Shown here: in pieces, positions 34,774 through 47,349 of the stretch
How positions within the stretch are numbered: position 1 is the first letter of the stretch
Layout of the letters: each line of letters opens with the position of its first letter
NCBI GenBank assembly: GCA_964030475.1
Contig: CAXIPT010000007.1
Coordinates: 5,375,727-5,439,726, forward strand
Direction: 5' to 3'
Length of the DNA: 64,000 nucleotides
Source: Tethya wilhelma
Lineage: Eukaryota > Porifera > Demospongiae > Tethyida > Tethyidae
Position numbers and translations under genes: made by a program
Notes under the pieces: generated by a model
What the model was told of the DNA's origin: nothing
What the model saw: the letters and a program-made list of their open reading frames with translations, nothing else
The model's database searches: none

Positions 34774-37271
34774 AAGGCTGCCCTCGTCCAAATTACACCA
34801 AACGCCTACCCATACTTACCAAATATGCTGGAGGAAAAACAGCATCTGAAATAGCAAGTGAAAGACTTGCAACACCTAATGGAGCAAACCATGATTCTCT
34901 GACTGAAACTACATTTGAGCAAGAAACAGTTGATCTCCGTGCACATTTTGCTAAGCTTGTCCTCAAAATTAGTACAAGTTTGAGAGAACAACACACAGAC
35001 AAAGATGATGTAACTCTCTATCTAGGTAACACCTTTCCAATGCTTGAAAAAATTGCTGACAAAATGGAAAAAGCTACAAATATGCCACAACTCCTGAGTG
35101 TAGTTACAAGACAGGGATGTTCGTGGTTTAATTTTACAATCATCAAGAAGTTGATTGAAGATTTTGGAAGAAAAGATGACAGTGAATGTTTAGTAAAGTA
35201 TGAGCAGCATTTTTTAAAGTTTGCAAAACACCGACTCCCACAAGGAATGACCCACGTGGAGCTTGGCTCCAAGACTGGAATGTCTGGATGCAAAAAATTG
35301 GTCATCAAAATTGATCGAGAGTGGGAATCAATATCCATAGGAGAGTTGGATCGTCTCTGCAGAGAATTTGCAACTATTCTGAGGATTGACAGAAAGAATC
35401 TCTACTTGGCTGATGTAAATGAAGGTTGTATTATGCTCACTCTGATGATACCAGAGGAAATAGCTGATTCTATATCCAAGAGTTTGTTGACCAGTGACCA
35501 GAACGAGATGCTTGAAAATGAGAAAGTTGTTCGCCTCTCTTGTGGAGAAATGAAATGGTCTAAGTCTTTAACAATGGAGCAACAAATAGTATTATCTGAC
35601 AATGAACGTGAAAAGGTAAGGCTTCTCGACATAATATTTTAATACTCTTTTGCATCATGTTAGTATATTCATTTATGTGTTCCATGTTGTATGCTTAAAA
35701 TAAATGCCTTTTCACACCCTATGCATTATAATAATTTGTGCAATTATTATGTGGTGCAGGTATTCAATACAATGAAGGCTATGTACAACCATAAAAAGTT
35801 GGTAACACGCAGAAGTACAGCACCAAGTGAGCGGACAACTACCCCCTCCAGTAAAAACAACAAATTTTCCAGACGAAGTTTGATTGCCAGCTGCAAAGTG
35901 AACATGAGCAATGCTTCAAGTAATGCTGCAAGTATTGCAGAAAACAAATTCTTGTTTGAACTTTCCCAAACAATTACAATAGATCAAAGCAGAGCTCTTG
36001 TAAAAATACAAGAATTGCCAGCAAGGCTTGAAGACCAAACCCCATTTGATGTGCTGAAGCAATTAAAGATCCAAGGTAGGTACTCAAAATTGGAGGAATT
36101 GGCCGCCATACTCAAAGCAATTCATAGAATTGATTTAGAAAAGGAAGTCCTGGCATACGCAAAAGAGTGCAAGAAGAAAGCCAGGAAAACACAGAAAGAG
36201 AGCACTCAACCACCTCCAGCAGCCACTTCAGATGCTAATCACTTCGAGTGTGTTATGCAGCTCCAAATGACCAAGCTCCAACATTCTATTTTCATGGATC
36301 AGGCAAGGAAGTTAGAGGAGGTAGCACACGAGGCAAAATACAGCCGAGTTGAAGAAATGGTACGAAAAGACTTAAAGGAACTTAGTGACGAAATGAATAT
36401 GAAATTGCAATACATCTCAAAATTAGTAGCACGGAAGGAAACTGGCAATCTGAGCATGGCAAAAAGTAGTTCACAGACTGAAACTAGACCTAGATCATCT
36501 TCATCTGAATCAATAAGCAGTAATAGTTTAAGTTTTGAAGGATCAGTGACTTCATTGGACTCAGATGATAACCTGTATTCCACTATTGAAGCATCACGTC
36601 TGACCGATAATAAATCAAGAGTAATGGCAATATCACAATCACCCATGAATGCCAGAAGGGTAACCAGGGAGTCTCCTCAACCAAACAAAAGAACCAGCTT
36701 TAGGGAACGTTCTAAAGGTATATCATATTGTCACACAAGTAGCTGCATGTACATTCATAATGATTACATGATGTTATATAAATATATACTCATATACATA
36801 TTTTTTATTATAATAGTCATTTCTACCAAGACAAGAGAGGATGCCAACATACCAAAGTTGGATCATGACAGTGGATTTGCTGAGGCTGGTGAATTCCTCA
36901 AAGAGGAGCCAGAAACAGTGAAATTGGCAGTTCTGTCATCATCTCCAGAAACTGAAGGATATATTATGTCCCTTGAAAGGAACACCATGGGAGATGTTGG
37001 CTACTACATAAAAGCTCATCAAGAAAGGGAGTCTGTAGAAGGTACGTATATATATTTCATGACACATGGCATTGCATGCATGCGTGTATAGTTTAACCCA
37101 AAACAGCAATAATTACTGCCTATCTACATGTCTACAGAAGCTACATATTCTGACCCTAGAGATGTTCTAGCTCGTGATCATTCAGATGAACCTATATACG
37201 TCAATGCAAGGTCAATAGCCACCAGCCAACTAGTAAAAGAATCGACACAGCTGAAACAGAAGCCACAATAA
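34774..37271 (+). CDS. DED adaptor 1, 5' end cut: module + DED + tyrosine tail
   Basis: Exons 34774-35615, 35760-36717, 36817-37041 and 37138-37271 join in frame. The 5' edge is an assembly join, so Death-domain exons like those at 57.2 kb are missing. The first exon holds the ~200-residue module (SWFNFTIIKKLIEDFG, GCKKLVIKIDREW). The second has a DED (ENKFLFELSQ, ALVKIQELPARLEDQ, IHRIDLEKEV: the R-x-DL motif), the second helical block (MTKLQHSIFMDQARKLEE, LKELSDEMNMKLQYIS) and a Ser-rich linker with LYSTIEAS. The third has DSGFAEAGEFLKEEPE and YIMSLERNTMGDVGYYI; the fourth ends ...DEPIYVNARSI. DEDs build death-inducing complexes; the tail looks like SH2-docking sites. Up to ~35475 it is almost identical to the 57-kb gene and diverges after that. 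Confidence 0.85.
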
Positions 37272-37518
37272 ACTCTATACTATATAGCTCATTGGATATT
37301 AATAAGTTTGGTTTATTATAATACCATGTGTATACAATGTCATGTAGCAACACTGTATATATATGATTTTAAAAATAATTTGATAATAACACCAAGCTAA
37401 ACAGTTTGCATGCAGTGGTATGTCAGAATTATAATTGTTTACAATCAATCATGGCATTGCTACTGTTTCCGCAATTGATATCACAAAAACATGAATCGTT
37501 AATACCATTATAATAACA

Positions 37519-38542
37519 AGTAGTAAAAATTTCAAAAAAATAAGTAGTGTAGGAATGGGCAGTGCGGTAAAAAGCATTGGAACAAGGCATGTCTCAAACT
37601 CAATTTCGGCACATGACTACTTCATTTTTGTTATTGATTCCTAATATGGATCCTCAGTGTCATAAATTCAAAGATCTGTACTACTGTAGTATATATTATA
37701 CCATAGCTTATATTGTTGCATTGGTTATCGGTTGGCTAAGCAGTGGAGTACACCATAACAAGATAGGCAACTCTACCTGGACTGCCGGTCAAGAGTTGGG
37801 CATAAAAAATGAAGTAGTCATGTGCCGAAATTGAGTTTGAGACATGCCTTGTTCCAATGCTTTTTACCGCACTGCCCATTCCTACACTACTTATTTTTTT
37901 GAAATTTTTACTACTTGTTCATTCACTTTTTTAACACTACAGTGTGGAAACTATTAGAGACTGGTTAGTCCCTACAAAAAGCTTGAGTAGCAGCTATAAA
38001 TGCACTATTAACTGGAGGAGGCTAATGTGCATGCGCATAATAATGCCACGTGGACAGATAATTAATGACCTTTAAACTCTAACTGCAAAGATGGCTGCAT
38101 TGTAGTACATGAATTTATACACTAAGTTTCAAAGCTTTCTATTTTCTGTTTAGGCCTATTTATGATAAAAACGAGTATCAAGGAATGTAGTACCCATGAA
38201 AAGAACTTACTTTGTGCTATCAAAGTTGGCTCAACACATTCTGGTTCTCTGGAAATCCTTTTCAAGTAAGTCAGTCAGAAAGTACGTAAGTAAGTACGTA
38301 AGTACGTTAGGAGAACAAAATGGCACTGTTGTGGCTTCCCACTAGCGCTCTCTACGAGTGCTGAGGAAACTTTTTGCGAGTTGTAGGCCTTGCATACAGT
38401 AGGTAATCTGTCAGTAAGAGCCTCTGAACAACTTTGAAGGTTTAATTTTGTTTGACTAGATTTTTATAGTGGCCAACATTTTGTATGGTGTCTATGGGAC
38501 AGTCGGCCCATTCCTACTATACGTACTACCGTACGTATGATA
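37519..38542 (+). mobile_element. 1-kb non-coding repeat, copy B
   Basis: Starts with a foldback (37519-37917) whose arms read GTGTAGGAATGGGCAGTGCG and complement, followed by about 600 bp of unique-looking element DNA and the end CCCATTCCTACTATACGTAC plus ACCGTACGTATGAT. It lies just downstream of DED gene 1. Copies at 12186-13193 and 61216-62235. Confidence 0.87.
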
Positions 38543-38765
38543 TTATTACGTCAATGGACAATGATTGCAATTGTGTGCATGGTTATTATGAGGAGGACCT
38601 GGTGACCTATATGGTATATCGGGGTGAGTCCCATGCATGGAGATAAGCATCCAGCAAGAAATAAAACATTTCCTGTAACATAATCAGGCCTGGCATATAA
38701 TAATTTTGGTGTAGCATAGGTGGTGCAGTTGCCTTGAATTTGTATTTTTAAAGCAGCTGCTATAC

Positions 38766-39825
38766 ATGCATTACAATTGTGGGGAGCTAAAGGAATTACA
38801 ACTGAGTCTGACAGCCATGGCTATGGTCAAGGAAAAACAAAAAATGGAACAAGAACAAATGGAAATGGAGCAAGAAATAAACGAGAGAGCTTTTTTGTAC
38901 AAACTTTCACAAAAATTGTCTACAAAAGAAAGCAAAGCTCTAGTGGATATCTACCAGCTACCAGAAAGACTAATAGACCAGCCTACAGATTCCTTTGATG
39001 TGTTAAGACGGTTGAGGATAGAAGGGAAGTACGAAAAGCTGGAAGAATTGGCCAAAATATTCAAAAACATTAACAGGAACGATTTAGCAAAGGAAATTGG
39101 CAAAAGGGCAAAAAAGAAGAAAAACACGCGTACAACACAGGGATCTGAGAGAAGTGCTCAACCTCCACAATTCGATAGCCTTTTGCATGTGACCAAATTG
39201 CAACTTGGTATTCTCAAAGATCAGATTGAAAGGTTGTGGAAGGCAGCAAAAGATGAAGAATACAAACAAATTGAAAGGTTCTTGCAGGTTGATGTAAAAT
39301 ATGATAGCGAACAGTTGACAACAAAACTAGAGCACATTTCCCAAATGTTGGTTTCAGAAAAGCAGGCTGCAAGGAACATGTCACCATCATCAAGCATTTC
39401 CAGTGCGTCAAGCAGTGGAGAGGAGAATGAAGAACCTTGTGCAGTTGCGACTACTCCTCAACTGACTCAGAGAGAAATCGAGATGAAATCCAAACAATTA
39501 AAATCACCACAGCTGGATCGTAACAGTTTACCACGATCGCCAGGTCAGAAGCCCAAACATCCACTACCCTTGCCACAACAGAAAAAGACTGGCATACAAT
39601 GTACAGAAGATCATGTAGCAGGTCATAGTACAACAATGATGGCAGCATCACCCGTGCCTTCAGTGAGAGAACTGCAGGTAGGGACACCATCTAAGTCACC
39701 CATCTTCCTGCAGACAAGGCTAGCATCAACCAATAAACCCACTCCACCGCCAGTTAAGCCCAAACCAAGTGTGACAGGTCCTGGAGCAACACCCCCACCA
39801 GTTAAACCTAAACCAAGTGTGACAG
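38766..39825 (+). CDS. DED adaptor 2 with SH3-ligand-like proline motifs; 3' exons missing
   Basis: One exon encodes a DED (ERAFLYKLSQKLSTKESKAL, YQLPERLIDQ, INRNDLAKEI), a Lys-rich stretch, the second helical block (LLHVTKLQLGILKDQIERL, KLEHISQML), a Ser-rich linker and two copies of PPPVKPKPSVTG, a PxxPxK shape that often binds SH3 domains. Two in-frame ATGs are possible (38766 and 38817); the second is shared with the decayed copy near 60475. By analogy with the 55-kb gene the exon should end in phase 1 at 39825, where the donor reads ACAG|GCAAGC, a GC donor. A CA repeat and an N gap follow, and no tail exon was found before 43 kb. It is truncated by the gap or decayed. Confidence 0.78.
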
Positions 39826-39908
39826 GCAAGCTATTTACTTCTAAAGTTAATAAGATCTTCTGTGCATGTAGGTGTACATAGGTTCCTCTTAGCATATACA
39901 TGTATATT

Positions 39909-39909
<1 letters not shown>

Positions 39910-39975
<66 letters not shown>
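39910..39975. repeat. (CA)n microsatellite bordering an N gap
   Basis: CA run that ends directly in the gap at 39976. Confidence 0.95.
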
Positions 39976-40009
39976 NNNNNNNNNNNNNNNNNNNNNNNNN
40001 NNNNNNNNN
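39976..40009. other. assembly gap (34 N)
   Basis: N run inside what should be the first intron of DED adaptor 2. The missing tail exons could be lost here. Confidence 0.99.
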
Positions 40010-41972
40010 ATACAATATTAATTTTATTTAACCTGTTTAATATAGCTCTAAAAGAGTTAATAATTATTGTTGCTAGTCCCAAAATATTGGTGATAATTAT
40101 TGTGTTTTTATTATTTTTTTTTCTAAAAAAAAAGTTTGCTTGTTTATCTTCTGTGCGTGTTTTATAGTATTGAGTTGAAATAACTATTATTTTTATTCCA
40201 AAGAAGTGTTCTGAATATGATGTATGCGATTGTTACCTAGGAAGGAACATACTACAATACCATTATAGTCTTGTCATAATATTACCTTATCCCCCCACCT
40301 CCTTTCTCACACTCTACACTCCATAAGGCCTGCATTGCTATAGCTAACTAAGTATAGCTTCCTTACTGTATTAGCTCATGCCCAGACCAGTTTTGCTATG
40401 TATAAGAGTAAGTTCTTTGAAATGATTGACTTGGTTAGTTCCAGGTATAATAATGCATGCTTCATTTGACTAATGCTATTTGACTGTACATGTATGAATT
40501 ATGACACTGAGGGTGTACATGTGGTTTTCTTTTTACAGTATTATACACATGCTTTTCAGAATCTATGTATGTACAGTGTCGTATATAAATAAATTTATTT
40601 AGAGGACAAGTGTTTGGGGGTGGCCTGGTGGCTAGTTCAACAATGACTCAGACTGGAGTAGGCGGTTCGAGTCCCTCCAGTGCCACAGGTATTTCTTTCC
40701 CATTTACTCTTTCGAGCTCTGCTATTTGCAGGCCCTCGTTAAACTTTAAAAATTATGTGCTGCACACACACGCAAAACCAAACTCACTCCAAATTTAAAC
40801 ACAGCTTGTTTGTACACACTTATTATTATAATGTCATTCTACATGCCACGAAACGATAAGGGAAAATAGACACACATAAAGAAAGAGAACACAACAGTAT
40901 AAATCAGCTGCATGAACCTACAAAATGTTAACTTGTGATATCAGGCTTAATGCAAGCTTATTAACGGCAAGTTCTAGCTGTGAGCAATAAGTGCCTGAAA
41001 AGAGTCCTGCAGCACTCGTGATCTCAAAATCATGGACATTATCAATAACATTAGACTGATTGTCAATAGATATGCATGCATTCCCATGAGCTAACAATCT
41101 CAAAATCACAAGCATCAAGGCATGCATCCCACTCTGAGATATTGTAACCAAAAGCCAAGCAAAAGCTCTCCTCTGAAAACTGAGCTAGGAGTCCACATGC
41201 AGCCTTGGAGACTGACATCTCTTTGAGGTAGGTGGTATGGACATCAGGGAGCCTCACATGGACCACACACAACTGATTGGTCTCCAGAAAAACAGTTGCT
41301 CTTCTGGTACTTGATTAGCAGCTGAGTCAAGATGACTGATATAAATGAATATTCATAACCCAAAAAATTAATGAGGGTCAAAAGTTAAATGAAGTGTGCA
41401 CACATTGTCACATCCATCTGCTAAACATTATATAAGTGGTCATGGTTCACTACATAAATTAATGAACATGTATGCTCATGTACGTAGTCAGATAAAAAGG
41501 AAATTAGTACAATGTGGCTTATACAAGACTTGTGACTCCAGCAATCACAGGATTATAGCCATGCCGGAACTGTTTTAAGGTCAGTGGTCAGGAATACAGC
41601 GTCACAATACGTATACATACATGACTATAGTGCACTGGTATGTATATGTATACATGAGTTCACAAGCAGTTTGACATTGTACTAAAATGGTCACTATTTC
41701 CCATCCCCCACTACTTTCCCCACTGTATAATGCAATTATTTCACAGTTCTTAAACTCACTGACTCGTGCAGGCTCTATCCCCATGTACCAAATTGTCTCT
41801 ATCTATAATATGCTTAACTTACAAGTATTCATGCAGTTGCTGTAAATTATGGTGCACATGCACATGTGCTAGGTGAGTATGCCAAGCTACATTCTGACAA
41901 AAATGCTGCACGTATTTGATAAAGAGTGTAGCTACAATTGTCAATACTAATATAATTGATATAATATAATAT
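40010..41972. other. intergenic, no gene seen
   Basis: Apart from a tRNA-like patch at 40615-40688, no supported gene. A minus-strand stretch at 40918-41300 reads as two short frames without a family match. Confidence 0.55.
40615..40688 (+). repeat. tRNA-like, SINE-head candidate
   Basis: TGGCCTGGTGG at 40621-40631 fits an RNA polymerase III A box with one change, and GGTTCGAGTCC at 40664-40674 is a full B box, 33 nt further on. I cannot pair a proper acceptor stem, so it is not a working tRNA. A tRNA-derived SINE remnant fits better. Confidence 0.4.
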
Positions 41973-41973
41973 T

Positions 41974-42377
41974 ATACACTGTTAAAACAGGGGTGTAAAC
42001 ATGACATTTAAAAACTATATATACCCTAGGGTATACAGTGAAACCTCCAAACAAAGGACACTTTGGGGACAATATAAATTCGGCTTGTTTGTCCTTTGTA
42101 GAGAGGTTGTCCTCTTCTCGGAGGTTCTGTTTGTATTGCTACAATAGGGAATTGGAATTTTTGGGAACTAAGAATTGTCCTTTGTTGAGAGGTTTATAAT
42201 ACAGTGTCCTTATCTCGGAGGGTCCACTATCGGAGGTTTCACTGTAAATCTTGCTGTTCCTGTGGTGACCTTTGATGTTTCACACCTTTTTTCCTCCCTA
42301 GGGTTTAATTTTACTCCCTGGGGTATAGTTTTTAAATGGCAATGGTCTTTATTTACAGCCCTGTTTTAACAGTGTAT
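41974..42377. mobile_element. outer MITE with 19-bp perfect ends
   Basis: ATACACTGTTAAAACAGGG at the left and its exact complement at the right end. A second element (42036-42244) is inserted inside it. No coding capacity. Confidence 0.88.
42036..42244. mobile_element. TA-flanked MITE, copy 2, nested in another MITE
   Basis: CAGTGAAACCTCCAAACAAA at the left and TCGGAGGTTTCACTG at the right, TA on both sides. Inverted relative to 31991-32178. Confidence 0.88.
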
Positions 42378-43193
42378 ATATATATATATATATATATAGC
42401 TGTGTGCTAAAAATCCAATTCATAACTGACTCAATGTACCCCATGGATCATCCATACATAGGAGATTCCTGCCTAGTACATTACATTAGCCCAACCTCAG
42501 CGCTCTGGACTACAGTCTATACCGTAGCTCCCCAAATATCCTAAATATAGTACAGTATTGACATAAGATTCTAGATCAAATTAGCCTGGTATGTTTGATT
42601 GTAACAAAACTATGTACATGTAGATACACAGGGTTAATGGTTCACATGGAAGTTACTACTAATGTTACCAACACAATGCAGTTATAAGTGAGTATACAAT
42701 ACAAATGAATCACTTTCACTGTAAAAACTTCCTACAAACTTAGACTACATGTTTTGAGTACATGGAAGAAACTATGGGACAGAAAACCTTAAAATCTATC
42801 TCAGATTCAAACCCTATAGGGCTTTCAAATCACACTCATTGTCGAATCATAGTTGGCCCATTCTTATATCAACAGGTTACTATAATTATATGAGCAAATC
42901 GAGAGTTATTATAGTTATATACGATCGACACTGTAACTCGATGCACCATGCATGCAGCTATTTAATGTTGAAAGAGTGGCAGGAGTGCATTCCTGATTGT
43001 ATAAACTAGAACTCATGGATATGGTTTTTCCTGGTAAAGTCCCCATATATGGCTATCAAAGTTGATCACACATGGAACTATAATCTGATGCAAGTATTAT
43101 AATAGTGTATTATTTTATGACCTTTTGATTAGGTGGAATGTGATCTGGATACTACGTAACTATAGTTGAATAGTTTGACTTAATGAGCTCGAG
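42378..43193. other. intergenic, upstream of DED adaptor 3
   Basis: No gene seen. The last ~200 bp resemble the DNA upstream of the decayed copy at 46.3 kb (shared words GGTAAAGT, ATATGGCTATC, CTGATGCAAGTA), so the duplication included the upstream region. Confidence 0.55.
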
Positions 43194-43203
43194 TATATAA
43201 AAG
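43194..43203 (+). promoter_or_regulatory. TATA box candidate for DED adaptor 3
   Basis: TATATAAAAG, 147 bp upstream of the ATG at 43341; transcription would start near 43230 and leave a leader of about 110 nt. Confidence 0.55.
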
Positions 43204-43340
43204 CTTAAGTGAGCCATTGTTGAAATCAGAGAAATTTGAGTTGTAACATGCAGTTAATAGCAAAAGCTTAATTTTAATTCAACACATTTAAGCTAATACT
43301 AATACAAAGTTTAACTTAGTAGCTACAACATCTTACAGTA

Positions 43341-44830
43341 ATGTCGGATAGATTTCAGAAGTTGGTGTTCGATATTTCTGAACAACTTAATGACAGAGAT
43401 CATGAAGCACTCAATTACATCTATGAACTTCCCGACAAGTTCTCAAACCCTCTGAGATCACTTCGAGAACTGGCAAGACGTGGACACTTTTCTTCCTACA
43501 AAATTGATGGTCTGAGCCAAGTTCTCAAAGACATTAATCGCAGTGATCTCATTGAGAAGGTGGAAGCATTCAGACACTCTTGTCCTCATCTATGTGGACA
43601 GTCAAGCTGCAATTCTGAACACTGCATAGACCTAGCGAGACTCCAATTGTGTTTTCTCAAAGCTAGAGATTTAAGAAACCAGTTAGGTGTACTTCAGAAG
43701 AAGCACCAGGACTTTTCCACAATTGGATCTGGTCAAGAAGCAATTCCTTCTTTAGTTTCTACCAAGAACAAGTTTTGTGAGGAAATGGCAAGACAACTTT
43801 ACTTGCTTGAACAAGACATGGATCGATTCATTGTTGCACCTTTAAAGGAGACAGTTGAAATGACTACATGCACACGTGCACAAGGTTAGTCTTTACAATG
43901 CTGCATGCATGCACATGGTTAAATACATTATGCCTTAAAGTTTGAACTGTACAATTAATGTGTTCATTCTATTGATATACAGGATCAAATTGTCAGGTTC
44001 AAAGCACCATGCACAGCAGCAACCCAAGAAGTTACCATAGTGCTAGTTCTGGAGTAACAGATTCTAATTCGTTCACCCAATCCTTACATGTACCAACAGC
44101 TCATAGAATGAGTGCCACACCAAGTGAACAAAATGTACTCAGCCGCCGCAAGTCAAGATCTGCTCAAAATATACCCACTCAGTTTACAAACAGCCACCGT
44201 GATGATAAAGAGTATGATGGAGTGGATAGTTTGAGTACATGGGCAGTTATTGATGGACCTGAAGAACCACAATGTGGCACTCGCATGCCAAGTCAAGCTT
44301 TGAGTTCAGCTAAAGTTCAAACTAATTCAAAATGTTCTCGAGCAACTAGGATGAGATTTTCTAGCAAAAGTCAGAACTGTATTCCTAGCAGTGTGCACAA
44401 CTGCTCCAAATGTAAGTAGCTAATAATAAAGGGGAGTTACAATAAGGATCAGCAGTAACATGATCCTTTTAGGATGCATGCTATTCATTTACCCCATGAT
44501 CCATTATGTGTGTTAAATTTTATCCTTATTAGCTAGAATTTATGCGTAATAAGGTTGTAACAATATACGATTGTTCTAGGAGGCCATCATTATCGCAGTG
44601 TATATATACAGTTTATGTTATACATACCACATCAATGATGCACACACATGCTCACTATAGCAGCTACACTTTCTCGGACTTTGAGTCCCCTGAGACAATC
44701 TAGAATACCCATTCCTGTATCTCATCAACATCGACGTCACGTGAGCTCACCAATCGTGCCCGAGCTTTATGGCATGAGATCGGTCTCAAGAATGTCGGTG
44801 AGCTGTGATTCTCTTGATCGCGATGCCTAG
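43341..44830 (+). CDS. DED adaptor 3
   Basis: Exons 43341-43884, 43983-44411 and 44664-44830, phase-1 introns, 379 residues. Residues ~5-80 are a DED (FQKLVFDISEQLNDRDHEAL, IYELPDKF, INRSDLIEKV). A Cys-rich turn (CPHLCGQSSCNSEHC) links it to the second helical block (LARLQLCFLKARDLRNQL). The rest is Ser/Arg-rich and disordered, with KEYDGVDSL and RSRIPIPVSH-type text and no YMxL or YxN tail, so it differs from the rest of the family. Its start is fixed by the ATG just before the DED and by a TATA box upstream. A decayed duplicate lies at 46.3 kb. Function beyond DED-DED binding is unknown. Confidence 0.85.
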
Positions 44831-46277
44831 CAGAGTGAAGTGGAAGCAGATCTTCTATCCTCGGTTGACAGCGGGTATAATGATCATGAAGCAGAATCAG
44901 TACAGAAATGCACATGGTATGGTGTACTATAGGACTATGTTCAACTGTTCAACTATTATTCAACGTTGTATTCACTTATTCATCTTTTTGATCATTAATT
45001 CAGTGTTTAATTGACTCAATCTACCCAGCAATAAAATTTGTAATAATGTGTATCACTTTCAACTTAATTTCATGTCATGATAATACTTTCAAAGAAAAAG
45101 TATTTTGAATATTTTCACTTATACACGTGCATGACTATTACTACCTATACAAAACACCATTACTACAATAAGTCATACAGGTTAGGCCCAGACCCGTGTA
45201 TGTATATATGGCACACTCATGAATGATCACTGGATGACCCCATAGCCAGTATTGGATATTANCAATATGTAAGAATAAGAAAAAATTGTACATTTACAAT
45301 GTACTATTATATATATATATATGAACGGCACAAAGACTGTTTATGTTTTTGTGTGATTAGTAGTGAATTTTTTATTGGATAAATATAGAAAGATTTTGAT
45401 GTTCAGTTGTAAACACAATATTTTCCCTCTGTGATATATACCTTTAAGTTATTGGAAAATGCTATAAAATGTATAAAAAAACAAAACTGACAATGACCAG
45501 GACTACCTTGCAATAATTATCGTCTGTACCAGATGATAATTGCCATGGTGATTCCACATGTAGTGACATTCATCGTTTTGTCCTTACATGAAGTGATATA
45601 ATCAAACCTTGTGACCACATCCATCCATGCAAGTGATGCAATCTCAGTGTTTTCAGACTACCCACATATCCTGTATGCATTTTGATAATATTGTTGATTG
45701 TATAGCTGTTTCTTTGTATGTATCCACAAGACAGTGTTCATTCACAAAACAACCTGTTCAGATTTGAATGAATTGAGTCATTCATATCCCTCCATGAATG
45801 GATAGTGATAAATCTTTGAATTCGTAAGCTATACACCACCCACATGCATGTACTGACATGCAGGCATGCATGCATGACGGAGTAAATTCATCTGTTATTT
45901 GTATCCATACTTTACCATGCATGGATGCCTGGTAAAGTTTATAGAACCCCATGCAAATATGGCTATCGAAATTTATAATGATTATAATTAGTCATGCAGA
46001 CGCTGATGCAAGTATACATGTAGTGTACATCATCGTATTCAGTGTTTTATGGTTTTCAATATGATTGAGTTACTATGGAATGTGACCCAACCACATCATC
46101 AGCTAATAAGAGTACTAGATCAAAGTACTCCGATGATGCAAATTTAAGGTAATAATTATTTAAAGCTCATGCATTTTGAATCATAATAAATCAGCAGATC
46201 TATACACTGAACGCACGGCTATAGAATCTGATATATACAAGTTAATTCTCTGACTGAGAGTACTATCATTATTACAA
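44831..46277. other. intergenic, no gene seen
   Basis: AT-rich, one n at 45262. From about 45900 on it shows weak similarity to the region upstream of DED adaptor 3. Confidence 0.55.
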
Positions 46278-46625
46278 GGTTTCAAGTTAGTGTTCGATAT
46301 TTCTGAACAACTTAACAACAAAGATTATGAAGCACTCAACTATATCTATGGACTTCCTGACAAGTTCTCAAACCCTTTCAGATCGCTTTGAGAATTCGAA
46401 CTGGCAAAACGTGGACACTTTTCTTCCTACTTACTCCTACACAGCTGCTCAAACTGTGAGTCTTCAGAGGCAATCTAGAATACTCATTCCAGTAATGAGT
46501 ATCTCATCAACGAGGTGGTCATGTGAGCTCTCCAATCGTGCCAGAGCTCTATGGAATATGCAAGCGGTTGGTCTCAGGGAGCTGTGCTGAGTGTCTTCAT
46601 CATGATGTGTAGCAGACTGAAGCCG
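46278..46625 (+). pseudogene. decayed copy of DED adaptor 3
   Basis: The first ~110 bp match the DED exon of 43.3 kb, including VFDISEQL and FSNPFR; the Arg codon is now TGA (46389-46391), followed by a 6-nt insertion. After ACTTTTCTTCCTAC the sequence jumps to the last exon (CAATCTAGAATACTCATTCC), so the middle of the gene is deleted. Confidence 0.85.
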
Positions 46626-47349
46626 GTGGGAGTGCAATGATTCCCTTATAGAACTTGAAACCATGAAGCATGCAGAATAAGTTCAAAACTGAATTATTAA
46701 AAAATGATTAATTGTTATATGCTTTAATGGTTGTTAGTTTTACAGAGATCATCGTTGGTAGATTGAAACTGGTAGCATTAATGTGATAATGCATCTTTTA
46801 CTAGAATTTTTCTATTAATATCATTATGTAGATTTAATATCAATAATGATCAGCCACTTGCTTTGTCTGTCTACTGTACTGAGTCTGAGAAAGTCAGGGA
46901 ACTTTGTGGTTATTGTCGTATTCAACTTTCTCAGTATATCTACTATATTTTGAAAACGCACAATGCATGTCACGGGCTAGCGGGTCACAGGCAGAGCCTG
47001 CTTAGGAACGGTCAATTGAGAAGGGGAAATCCCACTTATCCAGGATGACAAAAAATTGGGTGGGGAAATCAATCCTAGGATCTAGGATATCCGAAATTCC
47101 GAATCCTGATTGTCAACACACTTGAAAGGTTTCAGTAGTTGACAGAAAACGCAGAAAATAATCACAAAATCAGACTACAAAAAAGAAATCTATAGAAGCT
47201 CCATGAACAAGTAACTCAAGACTTGGATTAGCCATCATTGCAGAGAAGCTCAAATAAGTGATAACTTGAACTGGTCCAAGCTTGATTCATTGGGGCACAG
47301 TCTTCGATCATTCAGTCTCAAGTTGAACTGGACAAGACTCGGGCTAAAT
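46626..47349. other. intergenic, upstream of DED adaptor 4
   Basis: No gene seen. The frame of the next gene is open upstream of its ATG to about 47266, but without an ATG. Confidence 0.55.

Noticed and set aside
34395..35642. A single 415-residue PITP-DED fusion protein
   Set aside because: The frame reads through an intron and a CA repeat with n at both edges; it is an artefact of the join.
40615..40688. A working tRNA gene
   Set aside because: A and B boxes are present, but no proper acceptor or T stem can be drawn; kept only as a SINE-like candidate.
40918..41300. Minus-strand stretch with QLCVVHVRLPDVHTTYLKEM and LLAQFSEESFCLAFGYN
   Set aside because: Looks somewhat protein-like but breaks into two frames, has no clear splice context and matches no family I know.
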